DNA of 64,000 nt, from assembly GCA_963281155.1 (NCBI GenBank), contig CAUJLY010000005.1, forward strand, positions 1,178,001 to 1,242,000, in the 5' to 3' direction. Positions 52,401-64,000 of the stretch are shown here, piece after piece. Made by a program: the position numbers and the translations under genes. How positions within the stretch are numbered: position 1 is the first letter of the stretch; each line of letters begins with the position of its first letter. The notes under the pieces are model-generated. The model was given only the letters and a program-made list of their open reading frames with translations, did no database searches and was not told the origin of the DNA. Source of the stretch: Rhabditophanes sp. KR3021. Its lineage: Eukaryota; Nematoda; Chromadorea; Rhabditida; Alloionematidae.

Positions 52401-55197
52401 CCCCCAAATAACCGAACTTGCACAGTATCTAAATTACTATTATTTTCGTTGATTGGGATTCTAGTGCAGGATTGTAATAAAAATACGTATTCTTGTTTCT
52501 GGCAGTCTGTTTCATTTTCTAATTTAATTATTGTTTTGTTAGCTTCATCGAGATGTTTTTGAAGTTTTGAAATTTGTTCAAGATTGGAAGTGTTTTCTGT
52601 AGTTAGCATTCTTAATTGGACAGATAGGGCGTTTTCGATGTCTTTTACCGTTGCTTTGTTGATATCCAAAGATAACAAAGCTACATTTCTTCTTTTAATT
52701 CCTTCTAATTCATCTGTTACATGTTTGACTTTTTCTTTTAGCAAAATATTCTCATCAATGACACTTCCAATAGCTTCCTTCTGTCTTTCATCATTTTGTC
52801 TTAGCAAAATTAATTCATTATACATTCCAGTGACTTCTGACACTTGTGAAGCATCTTCCGAACAATAAGTGGAAGTAGATCCCGAAGAAATTGAACTCCT
52901 TCTGCTAGAATCATTGAGATAGATATGTTTATCAGACAAGTTGTCGCCACTCGAATGACCTGAATCTCTCTGTGGGTGATCTTCTTCTGGATGGGGATCT
53001 ATGATGCCACTTTCCTTCAAACTGATTTTATCTATAATATCTTCTTCTTTCAATTTTATACTTTCTTCTTCCATCCATTTGATGTCTTCTTCCTTCAATT
53101 TGATGTCTTCCTTCAATTTGATATCTTCTTCTTTTTCCATCTCATCGTAATGTTTGTATAAATCTTGTTGACTTTTAGTTGTTTCTTCATCTACCCAAGT
53201 ATTTATCCATTTTTCAAGTGTTTCCGGAATGACGTACCCATCTTTGGTGTATTTTTTGGGTTTTTCTTGAATTAATAAATGCAACGGTGGTGGTGCACTC
53301 ATACACATCGACTTCTTAGAAACACTAAATTTGGGCAATTGACTTGTCTTTCGTGACCATGGCAAATGCGACAATTCAGGAGATTTAGTGGGAGAAGGGC
53401 TATTTTGATCCTTTGGAAAATGTCTTGATCTCGAAGATGTTGACACTGACAAATTAAATTTATTGAACAATCTTTTAAAACACTTACAATTTAGAGGTCT
53501 TTTGGACCTTCCTGCTCCGTACCCAACTTTAATATCACCAAGACAAGACATTCTCCTTTTATCTGATTTTAAGCTAAGTTCCTTCATTTCTGTCAAATTT
53601 TTAAATTAATATTGTACATTTAAGTGTAAATTTTAAGGAACTATATATTATAGGTTACTTTTTAAATTTTTAATATTAATTAGCTTCAAATTTGTTCTTA
53701 TTTACTTATAACGTTTACTAATTATTGCCTCTTTATTTTAGTTGTTTATTCACTCAAACCAGAGTTAAACTATCAAGAAAGTCCACGTCAAGAGCAGTCT
53801 TAAAAGAAATAAGGAGGACATGACTTTGGTATGAGACGGCTGTCTGATGAAGCTACTGGTACAAGTGCCGATAGTTGAGGAAGTATCGTTTTCTGTAGGA
53901 CAAAAAGATTCGCCAGCTAAGGTAAGCTAAGCATTTTAAATAATGAGTAATTGTTTTAGTTCTAAACCAAGTCGTTATTTTTGTTTGTTTCAAAAAAGAG
54001 ATGACTCAAGTTTAATTGGAAAAGAAAAGTTGCTTAGAAGAAGTCGACCGAAAGTAGAAACATATATGGGTGAAATCGAGCAAGAATTCAAGTTGTCTAC
54101 TGATTTTGCAAAACTTTTTTCAATGAATGTCAGGTACTTGAATTAAGCAAACAGTTGATTGCTTACAATACAAGCTTAAATGCCTCTAACTGTTTGGCGG
54201 AGATTTGGCCTGGATGGGAAACAGATTCTGATGAATATCAAGCCTACAGTTACTTCCTAATTGACTCAAGAAAGATGGACAACATTCGTACAGTCTATTC
54301 CATGCTTAAGAAAGGAATTTTCTATGTAGACAAATCGGGAAAGGTGGCAGGATTGATAAACACTTTCACAAGTAGAATCATGTTCTGACAAACGGGAACT
54401 CGTGTAGCAGAAGGGAGTCAATAATGTACAGATCAGAACCATCCGGCGGAACTCCCCATCTCAATTCTGAAAATGCATGTGGAGTCGCTGACCTCTTGAA
54501 TAAAAAATGTTTTGATTCCCAGGTTTAACTAGTTTAATTTTAATAAAATAATATGAAACCTTGTGAAAATTTAGTCCAATCCGTACTATCATTTTCATTT
54601 TTCTGACTAAAATCTATAATCTTGGGTGTCATGGGCAAGTCACTTTCATCGAAATTCCCATTCGAATCAGTTCCCAAATTGGAAGTAGTCATCAGCGAAA
54701 ACTTCTTCTTCAAACAATGATGATTAATAGCAGTATGCCAAGTAGCCGCCGACCTCGCATTCTCCCCCTCAAACTCATACTTCCTCCCAACACCATTCAA
54801 AACGAATGTTTTTGAGTCAGGCTGAAGATCCGAACACATTGTTTTAATCAAATTAATCCTTCCATAAGGCTCCTTTTTCTTCTTAATAACATCAATTTTA
54901 TCTTTAAAATAAAGCAACGATGATCCGGTTTCCTCTAATTGAAAGTACATTCTTTTTTTTGATTTTAAGTAGTCGAAGGCTGTAAAGAAATAATTAAATA
55001 ATTAATTGTTTACTATCGAAACCAACCAACAAGGTCGGTTTTTATAATATTAGGTATACAAATATAATTAGTTAAAACATACTTCCGCCCGTTACTTTTA
55101 GGGTTAGGTATCCTTCAAGGCTGTAGCAACCATTGGTCGTGGCGTGTAAGCTGTTGCTTTCTCCAATGAACTCGCTATGTTTACGGGCTGTTAACAT
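46453..55197 (-). CDS. TBC1D2-like RabGAP with PH domain and C-terminal beta-propeller
   Basis: Seven exons in consistent phase: 55083-55197, 54560-54979, 52394-53589, 51013-52317, 50572-50972, 46591-47929 and 46453-46551. They encode 1624 residues. In order: a PH domain (about 28-125; [26 protein letters not shown]); a Ser-rich linker with short EEDIKLKE repeats; a coiled coil (about 430-545); and a TBC domain (about 670-880). The TBC domain has [12 protein letters not shown], the catalytic arginine finger in [12 protein letters not shown], the glutamine finger in [12 protein letters not shown], and [12 protein letters not shown]. This order matches TBC1D2/Armus and nematode TBC-2, Rab7/Rab5-type GAPs. 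After the TBC domain the protein runs on into WD-like blades ([56 protein letters not shown]). I do not know this from TBC1D2 proteins. Intron 5 (2642 bp) contains a collagen gene; intron 2 contains antisense copy C. Confidence 0.85.
48202..50076 (-). CDS. Nematode cuticle collagen, nested in RabGAP intron
   Basis: Five exons, 49889-50076, 48723-49156, 48565-48675, 48318-48519 and 48202-48272, encode 334 residues after allowing for one indel. The N-terminus is cytosolic ([16 protein letters not shown]), then a signal-anchor span ([21 protein letters not shown]) and a Cys ([10 protein letters not shown]). Next is [20 protein letters not shown], whose RIKR is a furin-type processing site. The Gly-X-Y regions are interrupted by Cys pairs (ACSCGSG, ICFTCAD) and end at CSHCPPPRSAPGN. 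This is the standard nematode cuticle collagen layout. Exon 1 is one base too long: an extra base near 50027-50030 breaks the frame between the start and the membrane span. It lies entirely in intron 5 of the RabGAP gene, on the same strand. Intron 1 is 732 bp; the others are 39-47 bp. Confidence 0.9.
49570..49734 (+). pseudogene. Antisense coding fragment in collagen intron 1
   Basis: A 55-codon plus-strand stretch starting [14 protein letters not shown] has one internal TAG and a coherent remainder ([20 protein letters not shown], then [11 protein letters not shown]). The GKVVAVW...YAIIYEK pattern resembles GKIVGVR...YVLAHYEK of copy B at 2.5-3.8 kb, so it may be another decayed member of that family. 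It is antisense to the collagen. Confidence 0.35.
53757..54530 (+). pseudogene. Decayed gene copy C, antisense in RabGAP intron 2
   Basis: A plus-strand relative of copy B. An N-terminal part ([18 protein letters not shown]) is followed after frameshifts by [17 protein letters not shown] short intron (GTAAGC...TTTTAG, near 53.92-53.96 kb) occurs at the same place as the spacer in copy B. Then come [33 protein letters not shown] and, in another frame, [17 protein letters not shown]. The end has [13 protein letters not shown], matching LNCDN...CAIADIF of copy B. Several frame changes make it a pseudogene. Confidence 0.6.
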
Positions 55198-56955
55198 TTA
55201 TTTGTAGAATAATAATATTTAATGATTGTAGTCTGTAAAAAATAGTAATTTTGTAAAGAATTTTCGGTTTAATTTGCTAACAAAAAAGGAGCTTAATATG
55301 GGGGTTTATTAATGATAAGGGAATAAATTTGATACGCAACTACTTTTATTTTTGATCAAAGAACACTTTTGTAGTAAATTAATAATACCCAAATTATTAT
55401 ATATCAAAGGACTTGGCCCAATTTGTTTAAATATTAACAAACAATAATCACCAAAGTCAACACACAAATAATATCCACCTGGAAAGAAAGTGAAAATTGG
55501 AAGCTACTAAAAAGGATACAATTCGATTAAATGACGAATAATAACATTAATAATTAGACTCGAACAATAATAAACAAACACAAGGTTCCATTTATTTTAT
55601 GATACCAAGTTATTATTTTTGTGTTTATTTATTATGATAATAAAAAGGGAGATGAAATGTTTGAGTGTACTGTATGAAGCTTCAAGTTTTTGTGGATTTG
55701 TTTAGGAACAAATACAAGTTTGTGCAATAACAAAAAAACTTTCGCTCAAAAAACAAAACTTTGAACAAAAAACGGAGTGTTCGGTGTATCTATATATGGT
55801 AAAAAGTACATCATAAAGCGAAAGGCAAATCTGTTTTAATGAGCTGCATGTGTTTGAATTGCAATCATGAAGAGGAAATTTTTTGTTTGTTACATTTTAT
55901 TTGGTTAATATATTCTCGGCTATAAATATCAAAAAACCAAGAGGGAAATATATAAACGGAATTTAAAACTAGAAAGCTTTATGAATATAAAGTGGACTAA
56001 TGAAAATGTATGCAATAATTTTACGTATTAAAATGTGCGTTATTTTGTTTGTTACAATTAAGAAGGATCAAAACAATATTATATAGCATATATTAATATG
56101 CAATATAGACAGACATCAGTAGTTAAAAAAGTTGAAAACAAATTTAGTTCGTTCTATTTGTGGTTAGCAGAACAACATAATAAGATTGTCTTATTTTTGT
56201 TAATTACGAATAGATTTTTTTTGAAGGATGGTAATAACATGCATCATCAGTATTGATGAGTACAATGAGAATGATATAGTAGTAGTGGTGCTTTTATTTG
56301 ATGGAATTTAATTTTGAAATTGAGGCACTTGTGGCACACGAGACGGGTAGTGAATCACTTGAATAAAAATATTTATCGAAAAACCAAAGGCGAAAATACC
56401 TCGACAAAGTACATCATGGTTTGGATGATTCGAAGCGATTAAATTTCCAACAATATTTGTTGAACAACAACCAAAAAGAGGCTCAATATGAAAACAAACA
56501 CTTTTTTAAGTGTGCATTTAGTTCCCGATTTCGTACAAAATTTTCAATTGATGTCATGAACCTCACGCATCCTCCTTAATCCATTAATAAACTATTTTTT
56601 AATAAATGTTTCAATCACGACAACCACCCTTTTCATCTAAGCAAACACAAACCGATACTCGAAAATATTACACTTTATTATAGCAGCAAATTAAAACAAA
56701 TAATATATTTAGTTTTACAAAATGAGAGAGCATATTAGGATACAATTTTTAAATTATAATATATCTGGACAAGTACAGTTGTTTGATTCAGTTCATGTAA
56801 TTTTTTTATATATTTAGAAACTAGACAATCACAAAAAAAGTTCAAATTAAATTTAAAAAAGGTGTGGTGGTAACCCGTACGTATTGCTCAACAATATGGA
56901 TATAATTATATATGGGAGTGATGATTAATTAATTATCATTAAAACGCTAGGTTGG
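55198..56955. other. Intergenic, no gene seen
   Basis: About 1.75 kb of very AT-rich DNA between the RabGAP start and the PNUTS stop. No coding or RNA feature recognised. Confidence 0.55.
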
Positions 56956-59900
56956 CTACACACGGGAGGGAGCGATGTAGCGGGAGGTGCTTTCATCTGG
57001 AAGGTTGTCAGGAGGCGATTCATTCGTGTTGAAATCATCGTATCTTGTTCTTTTTGAAGAAGAATATTGGTGGTCTCTGTCTTCGCGGGAAAGGTACCTT
57101 TTTTTATGTCCACCCCTGTCATCGTAGGTTGGTCTCCGCCTTGCTTCTTCTGGCCCATTTCTGTTTTCGTATCTTTTCTTGGGCACATTTCCGACCGGCA
57201 AATTGCAAACTCTTCGATACCCAACAGTTTTTAAGTCTCCGTGTAAATTAGAACAATTGATATCAAATCTGCAATTACCTTGCGAGAAGAATTTACAGGG
57301 CAAGACATTTAGTTCTCTGGCTCGAGACTCCGAAAATTCCACAACATCTTCTTTGACTGGTAAAGTAACCATTGGAGCCCACTTGTTTGTGATTGGAGGT
57401 GGTTGTTGTGCCATTTGCCTCCAACTACTTGCAAGGATGGGTTGCCTTGATTCTCCATTTGCGGCAGCTTGTCTGACGGCTTCACTATTTTGAGCCCAAC
57501 TTGAAGTTTTTGGAGGGGATTCCAATGTGACTCCACTAAAAGGTTCGAGAATCGCCTCTTGCTTAACTAAAGCAGATCTTCCTATTTCATCTTTCTTAAC
57601 AGCATTTTTTAATCTACTAGCTTCACGAAGTAACGCGCAATGCCTCATAAATACATCTGAACCAGGATCGCAATTTAAAGATTGAAGTTTCCTGAGGGCT
57701 TCTTGAGCTTGCTCACTGATAACTGCAGTTGACACAACCTTTGGCTTGACTGCGTCTTCATCGGCGAGTCTTTTATTTTCGAGTCGTTTAGCTTCGAGGC
57801 TCTTATACTTTGTTTCTTCGTCGATCAAACTTTGCTCTCTTTTCCATGCCTTAAACTCACTCACCCTCCGTTCTCGAACATTTTCATTTGGTTCTAAACC
57901 ACGAGCAAAGTTCATCTTGAAATTCGATGGTTTGGGAATATCATTTTTTTGCCCTCTCAGTATGAAGGCACGTAATTCAGTATCCTTTTTCGTCTGAGCC
58001 TGCTCAATGAATGCAATAGCTTCCTCCGTTAAATCATCAGTTAGTTCTAACTTAATAATAACACGCTCCTTCGTTGGAATGTAGTTAGTCGATCGCCGCC
58101 TAACTTCACCAATTTCTTGTCTCCCAACAAACGTTAATGAGACGAATTGTTGAACGCCACTCTCTGGATATGGTCCATCTTCTAAACCCTCCGGGATGAC
58201 AACAGCAGGAATGAGCGGAACTTCTACAGGAACAATACTGGCCTCTGCAACTTCTTCTTCTGCACCATTGTGATTGAGAAATGCCTGACCCTCAGCCCCT
58301 TTTCCTTCATTAAGCCCATCTGGATTATTATTCTGCTTGCACATCGTTCGTTCACCCTGAATAATGTCAAAATACTGAATATCAACAATCGTTTTATCAG
58401 GAAACATTTCATCTCTGAACCGGATGTTAAACCCTTTTTTGTTGGGTTTCTTCTGAACAGCGGGCTCAGCGCTTTCAGAATCATCCTCCTCAACCACCTC
58501 TTCTCTAACTTGTGGCACAACCTTTTTAACAACCTTCTTCTTATTAGTGGAAGTCATAGACTCAAGAAAGGACTGTTGTTGCGGTTTAGCAATTGGAGCA
58601 GTTGTCTGATCTAAGAGATCTGAAATATCTGGTCCATTCGATGCTTTAGCAACATTTAACTTTCTAACCTTCTTTCTAGGCAAATCACTCAAACCATGAG
58701 ACGACTTCGGATCTGCGGCCGGTTTACTTCGCTTCTTGGTTACAACAGGAGATGTTTCATTCATGGTAGGCTGTGAAATATTGGGTGGAGATGAGATTGA
58801 ACTAGGTGTATTCTGAAGAGTGGACTTTTTTTGTTCTACAAATGACTCATGTACCCTCTTCCACTTTGAAACTATTTCTTTTGCTAAACCAATGCAATCT
58901 AAAACGAGGTAATAATGATTTAGACTATTTGAATAGATATATTTATATCTATATTTGATTGTCAAAATTTGAACGTTTTTTATCAATATCCAAATAAAGA
59001 GGTGGAAAATTAGAACACTTTGGTGATAGTTTTAAATTTAAAAGCAATGCAATCAAGCAAACAAGTAAGGAATGTACCAATGCTTTTTCCTGATGAGATT
59101 TAGATAGTGGGAACATTAAAGATTTAAATAGTTAAAAGTTGTTGTCATACTTGATCGTTTTTAATAAATTAACCATAGTCCATCAAAAATAAATCAAAAT
59201 AACTTCATTTTTACGAAGACACGTCAAGTATTTATCATTGCCGTCGTCATAATAATAACCTACTACACATTCATATCCACAACTTACAACTTTAGGCCTA
59301 TCTTTTTTAAATAAACTAACTAAATGGACAAGGCAAAAATTCATTATGCCTTTAATGTCGCTAAAGAGCGAAATAACAAAAATTGTCAAAACAGTGCTCT
59401 TTTATTTATCTTGCTCATTATGATTAATATTCAGTTAATGAAATATATTATAATTTGACGAGTCATCAGATATTTAAACTACTATAGATACACACCAATG
59501 ATTGAAAGCTTTTAATTTGTTTCTATTTTTGGCATAATAATTACTACTTTGCTTCGCACCACCAAACTCAACTACTTTAAATAACCTTTAAAAGTGATTC
59601 GCTTCAACTCATGCTAATCATTATTTCAAGTTAATAGTTATTTCATGTTAGTAATTATCTATCCTCATCTCTTGATGCTCTGGTCTGTGCCTACGGCAAA
59701 ACAAAACATTGAACTTCTTACTGATGGATGCTGATTACAAAATCGAATATACAGAAAATAAATATAAAAAAGTAACCCCCTATATCTACTATTTTTTATA
59801 TATTTATCTCCAAATTACACACATTCATCCCTACAAATGACATGTCTCTGTCGTGGCACATCAACCACAGGACTCGATTAAATTTGTACAACTCTTTTTT

Positions 59901-61194
59901 TGTTTAATTTAACTGTCCATCCCATTTTTTTAAAGTGATAACAATTTAGAATGTCTATTTTTGTGGCGTTTGTTTTATTATTATTATCAAACACAAACAA
60001 AAAATAATGTATTTTGTAGATAACCTTTCCTTCAAGAGACGACAACTAATCCCTTTTTGACATTTTTTGTGTAAATATATGTAAGCTATAGTTTATCCTA
60101 TTATTGCAAAAAGCAGTATATAAATAGATAGATTGGTACTAAAGTTTGGAGGTATAATGACACTATTTACTATTCTTTTACCTTATAAAGATACAAAAAA
60201 GAGGTAACAATAAATTGGTGGTGAACTCAAAAAATAGGTCCGAACCTTAAAATTCTTGCTATTAAAAAGCATGTCATAAAAGGGGTGTCTTTTGACATTT
60301 TACTTCTCCTATATTTCTACTGACACACAATTAATTTTAAGTGAGCCAAACATTATTTTGTAAAAGTTGTTGGCATTTTAAATGCATCGAGTCATTGATA
60401 AAAAATAAATTTTAAATGTTGGAGGCTTATCTTTAGGTTGCGCATATACTATTTGAGGAATAGTTGTGGTATGTTTATATTACATTTTAATTCGTTAACA
60501 CTTACCATCGTTAATCTTTGAATTCGTTTCTTTCTTCGCGATTTTATTGAGAATCTTGGGCAAATCGGAACATTTGATTAAATGGGGAGTTATTTCAACC
60601 TGAAATCGTATTATTTTAGTTAGGGATAAATGGAGTCTTGGGATTATTTTGGTTCAAAACATTTATACTTAAAGGCTCACAATCTATTACACTAGTACAT
60701 ACCCTTTAGGTACATCTTATATGGGTCGGTTCGTACATTTTTTTAAATGGTGGTAGAAGAAACATCCACAAAAGTGGATTTATGGCACTTTACTAAGGAA
60801 ATTTAATTTGTTTTTGATAAACGCTTAAAATGGACTTAAATTTGTGCAGAAGGGAAGGTTCACTTCTCTTAAATTGTACCAGATGGTACTTTTCCATTTA
60901 AAAGACCAAGATCCATTATTTACCACTTCCGACCAATTTTGAATTTATCTTAAAACTTACCTTTAAAATGTTCTTCATCATCCCAATTAACGCTTCATTA
61001 CTGCCATTTTCCTCTAATTCGACAACCATCCCACTTGCTATTCTCATCCCTTCCTCCGTATCAATGTTCTTCATATTCAATTTGACAACGGGCGAAGCAA
61101 CAAATGCGACAGGCCTTACAAACTTCATCGTCATCGGCTTCTTTATGATTAGCTTGGGTATTTTTGGAACATCCGAGGATTCACCGCCTTCCAT
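56956..61194 (-). CDS. PPP1R10: PNUTS/PPP1R10-like PP1 nuclear regulatory subunit
   Basis: PNUTS anchors protein phosphatase 1 in the nucleus and slows RNA polymerase II at termination. Exons 60961-61194, 60506-60599 and 56956-58898 encode 756 residues; introns are 361 and 1607 bp. Exon 1 ends within, and exons 2-3 complete, a TFIIS N-terminal (LW) domain: EEGMRIASGMVVELEENG, then HLIKCSDLPKILNKIAKK and GLAKEIVSKWKRV. A candidate PP1-docking stretch is KGFNIRFRDEMFPDK with a downstream YFDIIQGER. The C-terminus carries one CCCH zinc finger (CKFFSQGNCRFDINCSNLHG) and an Arg-rich tail. LW domain, PP1 site and C-terminal CCCH in this order are diagnostic. The large 3' intron holds nothing recognisable. 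Confidence 0.87.
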
Positions 61195-61642
61195 CTTGTA
61201 ATATTATTTTTAAAGAAATATCTATATTCTTGCAATATAAACGAATGTTTTCCCTAAAATTAAAAAGAAAATTAAATTTGTAGGAAAAAGAAAGAGAGTG
61301 GGAGAACGGAGATGAGGCAATAATTAGTTTAACGGCACGCGCATACGCAACAATAAATTTAAAAAGAAGTTTTGGTATAAAAAGAAGTCTTGCAACTTTA
61401 AATATTCATTTCTTTTTTGATTTAATGAGTTATTTACTACTTTGAGGTTGTTTCATTCATTAAAAATCAAATCATTCACTGGAACATCTTAATTGACTAT
61501 CTTTTGTGCCTTTATTATTTCCTTCGTCCCGCATAATTCATTTAAATTCCAGTCCCCATTTTCTTGTTAAAAAGATTGGCATTTTGATTTATCTTTTATT
61601 ATTAACTACCAACTATTATTATATAACAAATGTTTATAGATT
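61195..61642. promoter_or_regulatory. Divergent spacer between PNUTS and channel genes
   Basis: About 450 bp shared upstream region of two divergent genes. No specific motif recognised. Confidence 0.4.
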
Positions 61643-61657
61643 AACTTTCGTTTGCAG
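61643..61657 (+). promoter_or_regulatory. Candidate trans-splice acceptor for channel gene
   Basis: The acceptor TTTCGTTTGCAG ends 23 nt before the channel ATG with no upstream exon visible, consistent with spliced-leader addition. Confidence 0.45.
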
Positions 61658-61680
61658 TAAATATAGAGGCCCCACGCTAA

Positions 61681-63898
61681 ATGCATCATTCCACCACCAA
61701 AATGATAATTTCATATTTGGCTCGTTTGGTACTTTTATTACCTAAAATTTCACCCGATGATGCAAATAATCTAGCCAGCATAGCCCAATCCCAACATACA
61801 GACTTAACTAACTTCACGCCCCACCAATTTCCGAGACAAAGAAACAAGCCAACAAATCTTGATGACAATTCGCACCAACTTATCCATGACTACTATGATC
61901 AACCTGTACAACCTAACTTAAGGCCGCCGTGGCGTCAGATTGTCCAACCGGGATCCATTGTTAATAAGGCTGTTGAGGTCAGTAGTGGTGTCAAGCCATG
62001 TATTCCGATAAATGAAAATTTGCGTAAAAATCTAATTAAAGTAAGTTTGATTGTGGCTTTTGGTTGAATAAAGTTGGTGAATGGATTGGACGTGAATATG
62101 AACATTTATTTTAATGTAGAATTAATCTAAAGACGCACTTCCAATCGGATGTTTTTTTTGTTGTCGTGGTAAGAAGTTAGACGGTTAAATTCGGAGGAGT
62201 AGTATATATAGTGAAATATATAATAAAAAGGAGTATGCATAATTTGACCTTTGTTATAGGAGTTGTTCAATGATAATTATGATAAGAATACTTTGCCGTC
62301 GACGAATGCGACGACTGTTGTTGTGGAACTAACTGTTCAAGGTAATAATTTAACTCAAAAAAGGCATCTGAAAGTTGAATTTTTAGACATTGTCGAGATA
62401 ACAGAAGTTACTTCTACATTTAAATCTGACCTGTAAGTCTAAATATAAAGTATCTAATAAAAAATTCCAAGGTGGTTTTCTCAAATTTACCAAGACAAAA
62501 GACTAGCGTATGAGTCTCATAATTATTGTCTTTCGAATTTGAGTTTGTCTGCACATATGTTGCCAAAATTATGGACACCCAATGTTTGTTTCGTCAATAG
62601 CAAGAAGGTTTCGGTACATGAGTCGCCAGAGAAGAATATTCTCCTGTTAATTTTCCCTAATGGGACAGTTTGGCTGAACTTTAGAGTTGCCATTGAAGGG
62701 CCTTGTCAGTTGGTAAGATCTAAATATAACTAACTAATTGTGATTTTAAGCAACTCCAATTATTTCCAATGGACTCAATGACATGCAACTATATTTTTGA
62801 AAGCTACAGTTACAACACAGCCGAAGTACGGATAGTATGGAGAGATTGGGAAGCGGTGTCAATTCCTGACCCGAATGCTAAGAAACTTCCCGACTTCGAT
62901 TTAATTACTTTTTCACACAAAACTGCTTCAAATCTGTATACTGCTGGGTATTGGGATCAGTTGGAAGTCGTTTTTGTATTTAAACGGTTATACGGGTATT
63001 ACGTCCTGCAAGCGTATATGCCTACTTATTTGTAATTAGTATATTTGACTGGATTAATAATTCTTTATTTTAGAAGCGTTGCCATATCCTGGATTTCATT
63101 CTATTTGGATCGAGTAAGTTTGTTACAAAAGCTGTTTTAGAGTCCATTTTAGTCCCAACTACCTGCCAGAATTACATTGAGTGTTAGTTCGCTGATGAGT
63201 TTGACGTTTCGTAAGTTAATTTCTGTAAGTATTTAAGTCCCTTTTAACAGAATTTGGAAATATCATGAAAAATCTACCCCGTTCCTCTGTCCTTAAGTCA
63301 ATAGACATCTTTATGTTTGGTTCTTTGGGGATGATTTTCCTCTCACTGGTTGAACTTGCAGTTGTAGGTTTTGTGGATCGAGTTGAAAATAAGAGAAAAA
63401 GAACTAGAAAAAGTAAGGAAATGTTAATAATGAGAAGTGATTCGGAACAACAATGGTTGGCGAGGTTCAATGGACAGACACAGGCAGGCAATTTTGTTCC
63501 GCCAGGTGGAGGCCCTTATTCCAGTGGTTCTCCTTCAGGTAATTATTTGACAGGTTCTTATTTTATTGTATCTAATGTTAGACGATTACATAAATGGAAT
63601 AACACATACAAATGCTTCAAATTGCCCAACTCCGGACAACAAACACAGGCCCTTAGTAGGCCCAAATGGATCATCCTCCTACTGCCAAAACCATTGTTCC
63701 TGGGACTTGATAAATAAACCTAGCCGGAATGGGAAAAAGAAACACTTCCTGATCCAAGAAACACCAACCATTCTCTCTGGAGAAGCCATCGACTCCATCA
63801 GTGCAAAACTACTCCCCTTACTCTTCACAGCCTTCAATCTCCTCTATTGGGGCTATTACCTAGGCATGTCTACGACTGATAACAATGCAAGTCTCTAA
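61681..63898 (+). CDS. Cys-loop ligand-gated anion channel, ACC/LGC-46-like
   Basis: Nine exons: 61681-62040, 62260-62341, 62387-62432, 62472-62712, 62751-63031, 63074-63113, 63153-63210, 63251-63538 and 63582-63898. All phases agree, giving 570 residues. The extracellular domain has LTVQDIVEITEVTSTF, LWFSQIYQDKRL, LWTPNVCFVNSKK and the Cys-loop C-x13-C (PCQLQLQLFPMDSMTC). M1 contains VAISWISFYLDR. M2 begins with PAR (LPARITLSVSSLMSLTF), the signature of anion selectivity, followed by QFGNIMKNLPRSS and M3. M4 is near the end (LLPLLFTAFNLLYWGYYLG). The TFQFGN...LPR pattern is that of the nematode acetylcholine-gated chloride/LGC-46 group. The ligand cannot be read from sequence. A 110-residue N-terminal extension precedes the ligand domain, and a short hydrophobic start (MIISYLARLVLLLP) is the likely signal peptide. 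Confidence 0.9.
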
Positions 63899-64000
63899 CT
63901 AAATGTAAAAGGGTCGTGGTAATAGTCTTTGGCGTCAATCAAATGATATTCAACGACATCTAAAATTGATAAATCAAATTTAATCGGAATCTATCTTGTA
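63899..64000. other. 3' flank of channel gene
   Basis: The last 102 bases of the window, AT-rich, with no feature recognised. Confidence 0.4.

Overview
The window reads as nuclear DNA from a nematode. It is AT-rich, most introns are 32-60 bp with GTAAGT-like donors and TTTCAG/TTTTAG acceptors, and it carries a cuticle collagen and a Cys-loop anion channel of the nematode ACC/LGC-46 type. Several genes have a 3' splice site a few bases before the start codon with no upstream exon visible, which suggests spliced-leader trans-splicing. No rRNA, tRNA, CRISPR or prokaryotic feature was seen.

Layout. 1-4859 (+): 3' part of a valyl-tRNA synthetase gene, two of whose introns hold decayed antisense copies of an unidentified gene family. 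6292-7248 (+): C/EBP-like bZIP factor. 8694-9988 (+): WRAP53/TCAB1. 10022-11298 (-): ACTR10/Arp11. 11.9-13.0 kb: decayed Ty3-type integrase. 13.7-14.3 kb (+): small two-span Cys-rich membrane protein. 16.6-17.3 kb (+): claudin-like tetraspan protein. 17.9-25.7 kb (+): mitochondrial malic enzyme, with a 4.75-kb LTR retrotransposon (identical 118-bp LTRs, 5-bp target duplication) inside exon 2. 25.9-27.2 kb (+): coiled-coil protein. 27.5-29.0 kb (-): PUS10. 29.3-30.3 kb (-): fibrillarin, sharing a 249-bp gap with MMS19 (30.6-33.4 kb, +). 34.2-36.2 kb (-): acidic/coiled-coil unknown. 37.4-38.2 kb (-): DNAJC8. 39.5-41.7 kb (+): tyrosine-motif protein. 41.7-42.4 kb (-): matrixin-like pseudo-protease. 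42.9-44.8 kb (+): MED4-like Mediator subunit. 45.0-45.7 kb (-): unknown. 46.5-55.2 kb (-): large PH-TBC-propeller RabGAP with a cuticle collagen nested on the same strand in one intron. 57.0-61.2 kb (-): PNUTS/PPP1R10. 61.7-63.9 kb (+): Cys-loop anion channel.

Most genes are housekeeping (translation, RNA modification, snoRNP/scaRNP, Fe-S assembly, dynactin, splicing, transcription) and are not organised as a pathway. WRAP53, PUS10, fibrillarin, DNAJC8, MED4 and PNUTS make the window rich in RNA and nuclear functions.

The most unusual items are: (1) the LTR element, whose RT-linked RNase H has lost catalytic aspartates while a complete second RNase H lies downstream of the integrase; (2) its recent, precise insertion in a malic enzyme exon; (3) a family of decayed genes found only antisense in introns; (4) the PH-TBC-beta-propeller fusion with its nested collagen; and (5) an ITAM-spaced tyrosine-motif protein. 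Several conserved genes carry apparent 1-bp frameshifts, some at short homopolymers, so some breaks may be assembly errors.
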